The translations under genes and the position numbers were made by a program. From contig CAZJIS010000001.1 of the NCBI GenBank assembly GCA_964546125.1, positions 1-64,000 on the forward strand: DNA of 64,000 nt, written 5' to 3'. Positions 31,534-39,491 of the stretch are shown piece after piece (position 1 is the first letter of the stretch; each line of letters opens with the position of its first letter). The notes beneath the pieces are model-generated. The model had not been told where the DNA came from and ran no database searches. It was given only the letters and a program-made list of their open reading frames with translations. Origin of the DNA: Phil1 sp964546125. GTDB lineage: Bacteria; Bacillota; Clostridia; Christensenellales; CAG-138.

Positions 31534-31541
31534 ATCAAAGA

Positions 31542-32378
31542 ATGAAAGACGTTTCCGTAAGAAATAAATATATTATCGGTTTTTCAACCAACCCTGAGCG
31601 GAACAAGGCTGTTGCCTGCCTTAAAAGCGCGCTGCAGCTTGCAAGGGCGCATGGGTACGATTGCTGCGTTAACGACGACATTAAAAAAGCCGCGCATATC
31701 GATGCGCCTTCGTTTTGTGAGCTTCCCCCGGATATCATTGTAGCTTTCGGCGGGGATGGAACGATTTTGCGCGCGGCGGTGCCCGCTTATGAATACGACG
31801 TGCCTATTCTCGGCGTGAACCTCGGCCGCGTCGGTTTTTTGAGTGAGATCGCTCCGGAGGGCTTTAGCGAGGCGCTCGATCGCATTGAAGCGGGCGATTA
31901 CCGGCTCGATTCGCGCATGCTGCTCGCCTGCTCGGTTAACGGCGACGCGCAACGCTTCTGCCTCAATGAGGTGCTGCTCTACAAGCGCTCCTTCTCGGGC
32001 GTTGTGGACATTACCATGCATATCGACGGCATCCATGCGGGCTCCGTTTTGTGCGACGGCATTATCGTGAGCACGTCGACAGGGGCGACCGGCTACTCGA
32101 TCTCGGCGGGCGGCCCGGTGATCGCGCCGGGGCTGGACGCCATCATTTTGACGCCGATCTGCCCGCATGTTCTTTCGGTGCGGCCCATCGTCGCCGCGGG
32201 GGAGGCCCAGATGCGCTTCTCGATGAACAGCGAGGGCTATGTGTCGCTCGACGGCATCTCTTCGGCCCAGATCGACACCGACGATGTGATCTCCGTTTGC
32301 CGCTCCAAAAGGCATGTCGACTTCATCCGCTTCGGCGAGAGGAACATTTACGAACTAATCAGAAGCAAGCTGTCCTGA
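31542..32378 (+). CDS. nadK: NAD(+)/NADH kinase
   Basis: NadK phosphorylates NAD to NADP. The 278-aa protein has the family motifs FGGDGTILRA (catalytic GGDGT, near residue 70), GVNLGRVGFLSE, CLNEVLL and VSTSTGATGYSISAGGP. No Shine-Dalgarno sequence precedes the ATG, and the promoter geometry implies a leaderless or near-leaderless mRNA. No later in-frame start fits the N-terminus of the family. argR follows after 38 nt. Confidence 0.95.
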   Translation: MKDVSVRNKYIIGFSTNPERNKAVACLKSALQLARAHGYDCCVNDDIKKAAHIDAPSFCELPPDIIVAFGGDGTILRAAVPAYEYDVPILGVNLGRVGFLSEIAPEGFSEALDRIEAGDYRLDSRMLLACSVNGDAQRFCLNEVLLYKRSFSGVVDITMHIDGIHAGSVLCDGIIVSTSTGATGYSISAGGPVIAPGLDAIILTPICPHVLSVRPIVAAGEAQMRFSMNSEGYVSLDGISSAQIDTDDVISVCRSKRHVDFIRFGERNIYELIRSKLS

Positions 32379-32416
32379 GCGTTCGCACGCGCACATTAAG
32401 GGGGAGGTATTTTTCG

Positions 32417-32869
32417 ATGAAATCCGAACGACATGCGATGATTCTCGAGCTTATCGAGCGCAACGATGTGGAAACGCAGGAGGATCTTGCGCGGCTTCTC
32501 AAAGAACACGGCATCAGCGTGACACAGGCGACGGTGTCGCGCGACATCAAAGAGCTGCGCCTCATCAAGGTTCTCACCGACACGGGCGCTTATAAATACG
32601 CCACGGTCGACAAGGCCGAGGCCGGTTTGAAAGATAGGCTCATCCGCATTTTCAGCGACTCTGTCGTGGCGATTTCGCATTCCTACAACCTCGTCATCAT
32701 CAAGACTCTTTCCGGTTCGGGCAACGCCGCCGCAGAGGCAATCGATTCGCTGCATTGGAATGAGATCGCCGGCACACTCGCGGGCGACAACACGATATTC
32801 CTCGCCGTGAAAGACCTCAAGCAGGTGCCCGATGTTTTAAAGCGCATCGGCTCGATGATCAAAAAATAA
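32417..32869 (+). CDS. argR: arginine repressor ArgR/AhrC
   Basis: ArgR is the hexameric arginine-responsive regulator of arginine biosynthesis and catabolism. The 150-aa protein has an N-terminal winged helix (ETQEDLARLLKEHGISVTQATVSRDIKELRLIKV) and a C-terminal oligomerisation/arginine-binding domain ending IAGTLAGDNTIFLAV. The usual Asp-Asp pair of the arginine site (GDDT) is Asp-Asn here. GGGGGAGG precedes the ATG. Position between nadK and recN is conserved in Bacillota. No ARG-regulated gene lies in the window. Confidence 0.94.
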   Translation: MKSERHAMILELIERNDVETQEDLARLLKEHGISVTQATVSRDIKELRLIKVLTDTGAYKYATVDKAEAGLKDRLIRIFSDSVVAISHSYNLVIIKTLSGSGNAAAEAIDSLHWNEIAGTLAGDNTIFLAVKDLKQVPDVLKRIGSMIKK

Positions 32870-32881
32870 GAAAGGCGCAGG

Positions 32882-34579
32882 ATGCTCCGCAGACTTTACA
32901 TTGAGAATATCGCTTTGATCGACGCCCTTGAGCTTGAATTCAGCGAGGGGTTCAACGTATTGACCGGCGAAACGGGCGCGGGCAAGTCGATCCTCATAGA
33001 TGCGGTTAACTTTGTTTTGGGTGAGCGCGCCAGCCGGGAACTGATCAAATCCGGCGCGCAAAAGGCGCGGGTCGAGGCCGTGTTTTCTGTGCAAAGGAAC
33101 TCCCGCGCCGCGCATGTTCTGGCTGAAGCGGAGATCGAATGCGAGGGCGGCGAGATCATGCTTGCCCGCGAACTCACCGCCGCAGGCAAAAACACCTGCC
33201 GCGTTAACGGCGTGCTCATGCCCCTTTCTGCCGTGAAGCGCGTTTCGGACGCGCTCATCGACATACACGGCCAGCACGAGCATCAGTCTTTGCTCGACCC
33301 CGAGGGCCACACCGCTTTTCTCGACGCGTTCGATCACACGGCCATCGCGCCGGAACTCGAGGCGCTTTCTTCTCTGTGCGCCAAGCATGCGGCGCTGCGG
33401 TTCGAAAAAAACGCCGGCTTTGGGTCGCCCGAGGAGCGCTGCCGCGAGATGGATATCCTCTCATTCCAATCCGAGGAGATCGCAAAAGCTGCGCCGGCCG
33501 CAGGCGAAGATGAAAAGCTCGCCGCCGAAAGGCTCCTTTTGATGAATGCCGAGCGCATTCGCTCTTCGCTCGGCGAGGCGCATGCGGCGCTCTATGCAAG
33601 CGAGGGAGAAAATGCCCTTTCTCTTATCGACGCCGCGCGGCGCAAGCTGCGCGACATTTCCTCGTTCTCGCCCGAATATGATGTGCTCCACGCGCGCCTT
33701 GATGAAGTTTATTATACGCTTGAGGACGTCGCCTTTTCGATTCGCGACGCGGGGGATTCTTTGGAGTTTGACCCCGGTAAGCTGGAGCGGACGGAGGAGA
33801 GGCTGCGTATCCTTTTCGATCTCAAACGTAAATACGGCGCGAGCATCCCCGAAGTCCTTGCATTTGCGCAACAGGCGCAGCAGCGATTGGAAACGTTGCT
33901 GCGCGCGGATGAGCGTGCGGCCGAACTCGAGGGAAAACTTCGAGCGATCGAGCGGGATTACCATGTGCATGACGATGCGCTTTCGCGGCTTCGCGAACAT
34001 GCTGCCGTGGGACTGCGCGCGCAGGTGCTCGCACATATGGCCGACCTTGGGCTTGAAAAATCGGATTTCGAGGTGGCTTTCACAAAAACAGCGGGCGCGG
34101 AGCTCAAACCCGATGGCACGGCCGGCGCCGCGTTTTTGCTGACTACGAACCCCGGCGAGCCGTTAAAGCCGCTTGCAAAAGTCGCCTCGGGCGGCGAGCT
34201 TTCGCGCATCATGCTCTGCTTCAAGGCAATCTTTGCGCAGAACGATAAGATCGGCACGCTGATTTTCGATGAGATCGACACGGGCATCAGCGGCAAGGTC
34301 GCGGCGGCCGTGGGCGAAAAAATGCTTTGCATCGCAAAAACACATCAAGTCATCTGCGTGACCCACCTCGCGCAGATTGCGGCGCTTGCCGATGCGCATT
34401 ATGTCGTGCAAAAAACGGATGACGGCATGCGCACGCGCGTCGATGTGCGCGCGCTCGACGAGGAAGGGAAATACCGGCGCATTGCCCAGATGATGGACGG
34501 CGACCCGGATTCCTCCTTTGCTTATGAGCATGCGCGGGCCTTGATCGGGCGGGCTGGAAAAATTAAAAACACGCCCTGA
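32882..34579 (+). CDS. recN: DNA repair protein RecN
   Basis: RecN is an SMC-like ATPase acting at double-strand breaks. The 565-aa protein has Walker A GETGAGKSILIDAVNF near the N-terminus, IDIHGQHEHQSLLDP, two coiled-coil arms (about 180-240 and 300-370), the signature ASGGELSRIMLCFKAIFA, Walker B TLIFDEIDTGISG and CVTHLAQIAALAD. It is the last gene before a strong terminator at 34615, and lies 12 nt after argR. Confidence 0.96.
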   Translation: MLRRLYIENIALIDALELEFSEGFNVLTGETGAGKSILIDAVNFVLGERASRELIKSGAQKARVEAVFSVQRNSRAAHVLAEAEIECEGGEIMLARELTAAGKNTCRVNGVLMPLSAVKRVSDALIDIHGQHEHQSLLDPEGHTAFLDAFDHTAIAPELEALSSLCAKHAALRFEKNAGFGSPEERCREMDILSFQSEEIAKAAPAAGEDEKLAAERLLLMNAERIRSSLGEAHAALYASEGENALSLIDAARRKLRDISSFSPEYDVLHARLDEVYYTLEDVAFSIRDAGDSLEFDPGKLERTEERLRILFDLKRKYGASIPEVLAFAQQAQQRLETLLRADERAAELEGKLRAIERDYHVHDDALSRLREHAAVGLRAQVLAHMADLGLEKSDFEVAFTKTAGAELKPDGTAGAAFLLTTNPGEPLKPLAKVASGGELSRIMLCFKAIFAQNDKIGTLIFDEIDTGISGKVAAAVGEKMLCIAKTHQVICVTHLAQIAALADAHYVVQKTDDGMRTRVDVRALDEEGKYRRIAQMMDGDPDSSFAYEHARALIGRAGKIKNTP

Positions 34580-34614
34580 CGCATGCCTCACGGCACGCAG
34601 GCGCATGCTTAATA

Positions 34615-34640
34615 CCGCGGGATGAATCCCGCGGCTTTTT
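34615..34640 (+). terminator. rho-independent terminator after recN
   Basis: CCGCGGGAT and ATCCCGCGG form a perfect 9-bp stem with a 2-nt spacer, followed by CTTTTTGTTTG. spoIVB begins 18 nt later, so spoIVB must have its own promoter or depend on readthrough. Confidence 0.9.
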
Positions 34641-34657
34641 GTTTGTTGAGGTGGAAA

Positions 34658-35905
34658 ATGAAACGTTCTTCGCGCAGCGTCGGCCTGAAATCGGCCGGCT
34701 TGATCCTTTGCGCCTTATTGATGGCGCTCAACTGCACGCCGCGCTTTGCGGCGCTGCGCGAGCTGCCCGACGATATCTATCTCGAGCGGAACAGCGGGTA
34801 TGAGGGGCTGTTTTCCCTCGGCGAGCCTTTTTCGGTTTATGATGAGAGCGGCATGCCCGTCGCGGGCGATCTTTCGCAAACGCTCGGCGCGCAAAATGAC
34901 GACGCGCGCTATGTGGTGAAGCTTCTTGGCATACCCGTGCGGCGGGTCAACGTGCATGTGCGCGATGAAATCTACGTCATGCCCGGCGGGGAGACGGTGG
35001 GCATCAGCCTTTATTGCGACGGTGTGCTCGTGGTGGGCCTTGGAAGCATCCAAACCGACGCGGGCGAGTTTTCCCCCGCGGGCGCGGCGGGCATCCGCGC
35101 AGGCGACGTGATCAAATCCGTGGACGGCACGACGATCCAAAACGTGTCGCATTTAATTCAACTTTGCGCGGAACCTGAACGGAGCTACGCGCTTGTGCTC
35201 ACACGCAGCGGCGAAACGCTCAATGTGCGGTTGACGCCCAAGAAAAGCACGGGCGGCACGGGCGCTTCGATGGGAATGTGGGTGCGCGAGAGCAGCGCGG
35301 GCATCGGCACGCTGAGTTTTTATGTGATGAGCACGCTGCGCTTTGGCGCGCTTGGCCACGCGGTGACCGACCCCGATACGGGCGCCGCAATCCCCGTGCG
35401 GGAGGGCAAGCTGCTTGCAGCCGACGTGATGGGTCTTGTGGAAGGCAGGCAGGGGACCCCGGGCGAAATTCGGGGGACGTTCGGCGCGCTGAGCCGCCGT
35501 CTCGCGGCGGTAGAAAAAAACACGGAGTATGGCATTTACGGCATGATGAATGCGCCGCTTATGAATCCGATCTACCCCGAAGGGCTGCCGCTTGCCTATC
35601 CCGAGGAGATCGTAACGGGCGGCGCGAGCATTCTCGCGAGCATCGACGACGCGGGCGTTCGGGAATATTCCTGCGAGGTGATCAAAATCTACCGCCAGCC
35701 GCTCACGGAGTCGAAGGGGCTTGTGATCCGCATTACAGACCCTGTCTTGATCCAAAAGGCGGGCGGCATCGTGCAGGGCATGAGCGGCAGCCCCATTATC
35801 CAAAATGGCAAACTCATCGGCGCGGTGACGCATGTGTTCATCAACGATCCGCTCAAAGGCTATGGGATCTATGCGCTTTGGATGTACGAATGCGGCAATT
35901 CATAA
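34658..35905 (+). CDS. spoIVB: SpoIVB peptidase
   Basis: SpoIVB is the forespore serine peptidase that activates SpoIVFB and thus sigma-K. The 415-aa protein has an N-terminal membrane/signal helix (about 10-24), a PDZ domain (around 125-195, with AGIRAGDVIKSVDGTTI), and the S55 peptidase domain. Catalytic residues are visible: His234 in ALGHAVTD and Ser376 in GMSGSPII. Numbering is close to B. subtilis His236/Ser378. The ATG at 34658 follows GAGGTGG. spo0A lies 225 nt downstream, the standard spore-former order. Confidence 0.96.
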   Translation: MKRSSRSVGLKSAGLILCALLMALNCTPRFAALRELPDDIYLERNSGYEGLFSLGEPFSVYDESGMPVAGDLSQTLGAQNDDARYVVKLLGIPVRRVNVHVRDEIYVMPGGETVGISLYCDGVLVVGLGSIQTDAGEFSPAGAAGIRAGDVIKSVDGTTIQNVSHLIQLCAEPERSYALVLTRSGETLNVRLTPKKSTGGTGASMGMWVRESSAGIGTLSFYVMSTLRFGALGHAVTDPDTGAAIPVREGKLLAADVMGLVEGRQGTPGEIRGTFGALSRRLAAVEKNTEYGIYGMMNAPLMNPIYPEGLPLAYPEEIVTGGASILASIDDAGVREYSCEVIKIYRQPLTESKGLVIRITDPVLIQKAGGIVQGMSGSPIIQNGKLIGAVTHVFINDPLKGYGIYALWMYECGNS

Positions 35906-36086
35906 GGCGGCTTGCTCAGTCCGGCTATATAAATGAAAATACTTGCTTGCTGGAATACGGAAAATAATTAATTATTAATGCAGGAATGCGGCTGCCTATT
36001 AAGGCGGCTCGATCAATTCGACAATATACATCAAAATACTCACTTGTCGAAATGTGGAAAATGATTTATTATCAATATAAGGATTG
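35904..36086 (+). repeat. 97-bp-period imperfect tandem duplication upstream of spo0A
   Basis: Two AT-rich copies, starting at 35904 and 36001 (both AAGGCGGCT), align without gaps at an offset of 97 nt over about 83 nt with roughly 70% identity. Shared blocks include AATACT and GGAAAAT. The first copy begins at the spoIVB stop codon. The second copy contains two inverted 0A boxes; the matching sites in the first are degenerate. Confidence 0.75.
36017..36051 (+). promoter_or_regulatory. paired inverted Spo0A boxes upstream of spo0A
   Basis: TTCGACA at 36017-36023 (minus-strand TGTCGAA) and TGTCGAA at 36045-36051 are both perfect 0A-box cores, in opposite orientation. A possible promoter follows (TGTGGA 36053-36058, TATAAG 36076-36081, 17-nt spacer), so the nearer box would abut the -35. 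This fits direct autoregulation of spo0A, which is known in B. subtilis. Confidence 0.65.
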
Positions 36087-36130
36087 TGTGTATTTTTCTT
36101 TATTTTTTGGACCGTCGAGGAAAAATCAAT

Positions 36131-36919
36131 ATGCAGAGGATTCGCAGCTTGATCGTCAACGACAACCCGCACATGTGCGAGTCGCTGGCGGCGTTATTTG
36201 AAGAGGATCAGCGGTTTTCCGTATGCGCCAAGGCATTTAGCGCGGAGGACGCGCTAACCTATTTCCGAACGCAAACGCAGCCGGACGTAGCTCTCATCGA
36301 TATGCTCATGCCCGTGTGCGATGGAACGGGCCTCGTGATGCAACTCAAAGAAGAAAATCTTGGCAAGCAGACGATGCTCATCGGCCTCACGGGATTTTTG
36401 TCGGATGTGGCGATGCGCGTTCTGCAATCGATCGGCCTTGCCTACATTATCGCCATGCCCGCTAAACCCGATGCGATCTATAGGCGCGTGTGCACGCTGC
36501 TCCAGCTTGATTTTGCGGATGAAAACACGCCCCTCTATCTGGATGCGCGAAGTAAGCAGGCGCGCGAGAGGGATGAGATCATCACGCGCTATCTTTTTGC
36601 GATGGGCGTGAGCGCGCATCACGACGGATTCATTTACATACGCGAGGCGGTCGCACTGTATCTGGAGAGCCGCAACCGAAATGTCGGTATCACGACGGAC
36701 ATCTACCCGGAACTTGCGCGGCGCTACGACGTTTCTGTTAAAGTCATTGAGCGCTCGATCCGCTACGCGATCGAAACCGCGTGGCTGCGCGGCAATGTGG
36801 AGAACCAATACCGCCTCTTTGGCTACACCGTTAAAGAAGATAAGGGCCGCCCCACCAACAAAGAGTGCATCACGCTGATTGCCGAACGCACAAAAATGCG
36901 CCTTACGCCGAGCTATTAA
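36131..36919 (+). CDS. spo0A: sporulation master regulator Spo0A
   Basis: Spo0A is the phosphorylated response regulator that commits the cell to sporulation. The 262-aa protein has an N-terminal receiver (phosphoacceptor Asp57 in VALIDMLMP, Thr87 in IGLTGF) and the C-terminal Spo0A effector domain with ELARRYDVSVKVIERSIRYAIETAWLRGN, GYTVKEDKGRPTNKECITLIAE. The receiver is divergent: the usual Asp10-Asp11 pair is Asn10-Asp11, and Met109-Pro110 stands where the conserved Lys-Pro normally falls, with a Lys-Pro three residues later. The effector helix is well conserved. The ATG at 36131 has GAGG 11 nt upstream. Confidence 0.95.
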   Translation: MQRIRSLIVNDNPHMCESLAALFEEDQRFSVCAKAFSAEDALTYFRTQTQPDVALIDMLMPVCDGTGLVMQLKEENLGKQTMLIGLTGFLSDVAMRVLQSIGLAYIIAMPAKPDAIYRRVCTLLQLDFADENTPLYLDARSKQARERDEIITRYLFAMGVSAHHDGFIYIREAVALYLESRNRNVGITTDIYPELARRYDVSVKVIERSIRYAIETAWLRGNVENQYRLFGYTVKEDKGRPTNKECITLIAERTKMRLTPSY

Positions 36920-36955
36920 AACCGCCCCGCGCAAGCAAACCAGATAAGCCGCCGC

Positions 36956-36978
36956 GCGCCCGAACGGGCGCTCTTTTA
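36956..36978 (+). terminator. rho-independent terminator of spo0A
   Basis: GCGCCCG and CGGGCGC form a 7-bp stem with an AA spacer, followed by TCTTTTATT. An outer complementary pair (CCGCCCCG at 36922 and CGGGGCGG at 36983) encloses it. Confidence 0.85.
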
Positions 36979-37007
36979 TTGACGGGGCGGCCCGTTGATG
37001 ATACGAT
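36979..37007 (+). promoter_or_regulatory. sigma-A-type promoter for deoB
   Basis: TTGACG at 36979-36984 and TACGAT at 37002-37007 have a 17-nt spacer, immediately after the spo0A terminator and 17 nt before the deoB start. Confidence 0.65.
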
Positions 37008-37024
37008 AAACGGGAGGTGAGAAC

Positions 37025-38188
37025 ATGAAAAAAAGATTTATTATTATCGTGCTGGACAGCGTCGGCATCGGCGCGCAGCCGGATGCCGCGCTCTTTGGGG
37101 ACGAAGGCTCGCATACGCTCGGCAACCTCTATAAAAAGCGCGGGCTTAACATTCCGCACATGCTTGCGCTCGGACTTGGGAACATCACGGATTCCGGCCT
37201 GCCGCGCGTTTCTTCGCCGCGCGGAAATTTCGGCCGTTCGGCTGAAATCACAAAGGCGAAGGATACGACCAGCGGCCATTGGGAGATGGCGGGCGTCATC
37301 ATGGATCCGCCGTTTCGCACATACCCGAACGGCTTTCCGGCGCGGCTCATCGAAGAGTTTGAGCGGCGCACGGGGCGCGGTACGCTTGGCAATGTGGTCG
37401 CCTCCGGCACGGAGATCATCCGCGAGCTTGGCGACGAGCATGTGAAAACAGGCAAGCTGATCGTCTATACATCGGCGGACAGCGTCTTTCAGATTGCCGC
37501 GCACCAGCAAGTCGTGCCCCTCGGGGAGCTTTACCGCTGCAGCGGGATCGCGCGCGAAATGCTCGTGGGGGACGATCTCGTGGGCCGCGTGATCGCGCGC
37601 CCTTTCGCGGGCGCGAGCGGCCATTACGCACGCACGGAATTCAGGCGCGATTACGCCGTGCCGCCCATTGGCGAAACCATACTCGATGCGCTCGCCGCGC
37701 GCGGCATGACCAATGTGTGCGTGGGCAAGATCGAAGATATTTTCGGCAACCGCGGCGTGACGATTTCCGACCACACGCGCAACAATCACGATGGCATCGA
37801 GGCGACGCTCAAGTTCCTGCGCGAGGGGATGGGCGACCTTGTTTTTGCAAACCTCGTCGATTTCGACATGCTCTTTGGCCACCGCAACGATGAGGAAGGC
37901 TACGGCGCGGCGCTCGAATATTTCGACGCGAAGCTGCCCGAGCTGCAAGCAGCCATGCATGAAGGCGACATTATGCTCATTACGGCCGACCACGGGTGCG
38001 ACCCCACGACCGAGAGCACCGACCATTCGCGCGAATACATCCCCATTGTGGCGTTCGGCCCGACGCTCAAAGGCGGCGCGGACCTTGGCACGCGCGCGAG
38101 CTTCGCGGATATCGGCGCGACCGCGTTCGAATACCTTACGGGGGAGCCGTTCAAAGTGGGCGATTCTTTCTTAAAACAAATGAAATAG
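37025..38188 (+). CDS. deoB: phosphopentomutase
   Basis: DeoB interconverts ribose or deoxyribose 1-phosphate and 5-phosphate in nucleoside salvage. The 387-aa alkaline-phosphatase-fold protein has the metal/catalytic motifs VLDSVGIGAQPDA near the start, KDTTSGHWEMAG (catalytic Thr), FANLVDFDMLFGHRND and TADHGCDPTTESTDHSRE. Length is standard. In Bacillus, drm (deoB) is followed by pupG and dacF; here a degenerate DacF-like gene follows after 90 nt and pupG is absent. Confidence 0.96.
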   Translation: MKKRFIIIVLDSVGIGAQPDAALFGDEGSHTLGNLYKKRGLNIPHMLALGLGNITDSGLPRVSSPRGNFGRSAEITKAKDTTSGHWEMAGVIMDPPFRTYPNGFPARLIEEFERRTGRGTLGNVVASGTEIIRELGDEHVKTGKLIVYTSADSVFQIAAHQQVVPLGELYRCSGIAREMLVGDDLVGRVIARPFAGASGHYARTEFRRDYAVPPIGETILDALAARGMTNVCVGKIEDIFGNRGVTISDHTRNNHDGIEATLKFLREGMGDLVFANLVDFDMLFGHRNDEEGYGAALEYFDAKLPELQAAMHEGDIMLITADHGCDPTTESTDHSREYIPIVAFGPTLKGGADLGTRASFADIGATAFEYLTGEPFKVGDSFLKQMK

Positions 38189-38223
38189 GCGGCAAGCGCA
38201 CGAAAAACAACGCTCTTAGTCAT

Positions 38224-38276
38224 CATCGCTCCCGCAAAGGTCATATGAATCAATAAGAACCTTTTCGGGAGTGATG
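38224..38276 (+). promoter_or_regulatory. 18-bp hairpin covering the ribosome binding site of the DacF-like gene
   Basis: Bases 38224-38241 pair with 38259-38276 over 18 positions with only two imperfect pairs (one of them a G-T wobble), around a 17-nt loop. The 3' arm contains CGGGAG, the ribosome binding site of the ATG at 38279. There is no T-run, so it is more likely a translational block or an operator than a terminator. Confidence 0.7.
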
Positions 38277-38278
38277 GT

Positions 38279-39424
38279 ATGTTGATCAGAAAAATCTTCT
38301 CGCTGTGCCTCGTTGCCTGCCTGATGCTCCCGTGCGCGGTAGCCCGCGCGGACCCGGGGAGCGAAAACGCATCTTTTCTCAGTGCGAAAGCCGTCGCGGT
38401 GCTCGAGCCGGAGGGGCTGCAATCGGCGGTCGACCATGAGGCGGAGCGCGTGGTGGACGTGGCGGGCCTTGCGCGTCTGCCCGCGCTGCTCTATGTGTGC
38501 GAAGCATTCGACCGGGGGTTGATTGCGGAGGATACCGCCGTGACCGTGAGCGACACCGCGGCCGGCATCGGCGGGCCGACAGCCTTCGTCAGCGCGGGGG
38601 AGAAGATCGGCGCGGGAGCCTTGGTCAAGGCTGCGGTCATGATTACGGCGGGGGATGCTTCGTTTGCACTCGCCGAGAGCATCGCGGGCAGTGTGACGCT
38701 CGCGGAATCGGCCGTCGCTTTTCTTCTGACGGAACTCAATATAGGCAGCGGCGATTTTTCGCTTGCCGCCGGCAAGCCTTCGATGAGCGCCAAGGAGGTC
38801 TGCGCGCTCATGGCGCGGCTTTCCTGTTCCGCGACCTATCTTAAATACAGCGCGCTCTCCCTCGATGAGATCGTGCATGAAAACGGAACCAAAACGGAAT
38901 TGGCCAACCCCAACAAGCTCATCAAAACACTTGAGGGCTGCTACGCGGGCTCCACCGGCTCCTCAAACGGGGGGGGGTATTGCGGCGCGTTTGCCGTACG
39001 GCGCGGCGAAACGAGTTTCGTCGTGGCGGTGCTTGGCGCCGCCAACTCCAACGACCGCTTTGCGGCCGCCAAAGAGGCCGTGGGCATCGCCTTCTCGAAA
39101 TTCGAGGCGGTGCACGTCGTGACAAAGGGCGAGATCGTCGCAAGCATTGCCGTCACGGGCGGCATGAAGCGCGCGGTAGACGCGCTCTCAAGCCAAACAC
39201 TGGTGCTTTTGATCGAAAAGGGAGATGCCTGGGGCGCGACGCCCGACCTTCCGGAAAGCGTTAACGCTCCGGTCAAACAGGGGGATATCGTGGGATATGC
39301 GGTCTACTCTTCGCAAAAGGGCGGGGAAGCCGTGCGCGTGCCGCTGTGCGCCGCCGAGGATGTAGGCGCGGCAGGCTGGGGAGAGTTGATCGCCGCCGTG
39401 CTGCGCGCGTGGGTGCACGGCTAA
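38279..39424 (+). CDS. DacF/PBP5-like protein lacking the catalytic residues (pseudoenzyme)
   Basis: The 381-aa protein has a signal peptide (cut near VARADPG) and aligns along its length with D-alanyl-D-alanine carboxypeptidases, including the C-terminal PBP5-type domain. All three active-site motifs are lost. SxxK is Gly63-Leu-Ala-Arg66, SxN is Thr123-Ala-Gly125, and KTG is Ser225-Thr-Gly. The surroundings remain alignable (for example LARLPALLYVCEAFDRG and ITAGDASFALAESIAG). The frame is open and codon use normal, so it is probably a maintained non-catalytic protein, perhaps peptidoglycan-binding or a partner of the active DacF at 42442. No experimental role is known to me. Confidence 0.8.
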   Translation: MLIRKIFSLCLVACLMLPCAVARADPGSENASFLSAKAVAVLEPEGLQSAVDHEAERVVDVAGLARLPALLYVCEAFDRGLIAEDTAVTVSDTAAGIGGPTAFVSAGEKIGAGALVKAAVMITAGDASFALAESIAGSVTLAESAVAFLLTELNIGSGDFSLAAGKPSMSAKEVCALMARLSCSATYLKYSALSLDEIVHENGTKTELANPNKLIKTLEGCYAGSTGSSNGGGYCGAFAVRRGETSFVVAVLGAANSNDRFAAAKEAVGIAFSKFEAVHVVTKGEIVASIAVTGGMKRAVDALSSQTLVLLIEKGDAWGATPDLPESVNAPVKQGDIVGYAVYSSQKGGEAVRVPLCAAEDVGAAGWGELIAAVLRAWVHG

Positions 39425-39431
39425 CGCTTCC

Positions 39432-39460
39432 TTGCACATGGGAACGCTTTGACGTATAAT
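39432..39460 (+). promoter_or_regulatory. sigma-A promoter for the site-2 protease/scpAB operon
   Basis: TTGCAC at 39432-39437 and a perfect TATAAT at 39455-39460 are separated by 17 nt. AAGGAG and the TTG start follow. Confidence 0.8.
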
Positions 39461-39491
39461 ACCAAAGAGAAAACCCGAAGGAGCAAGAACT

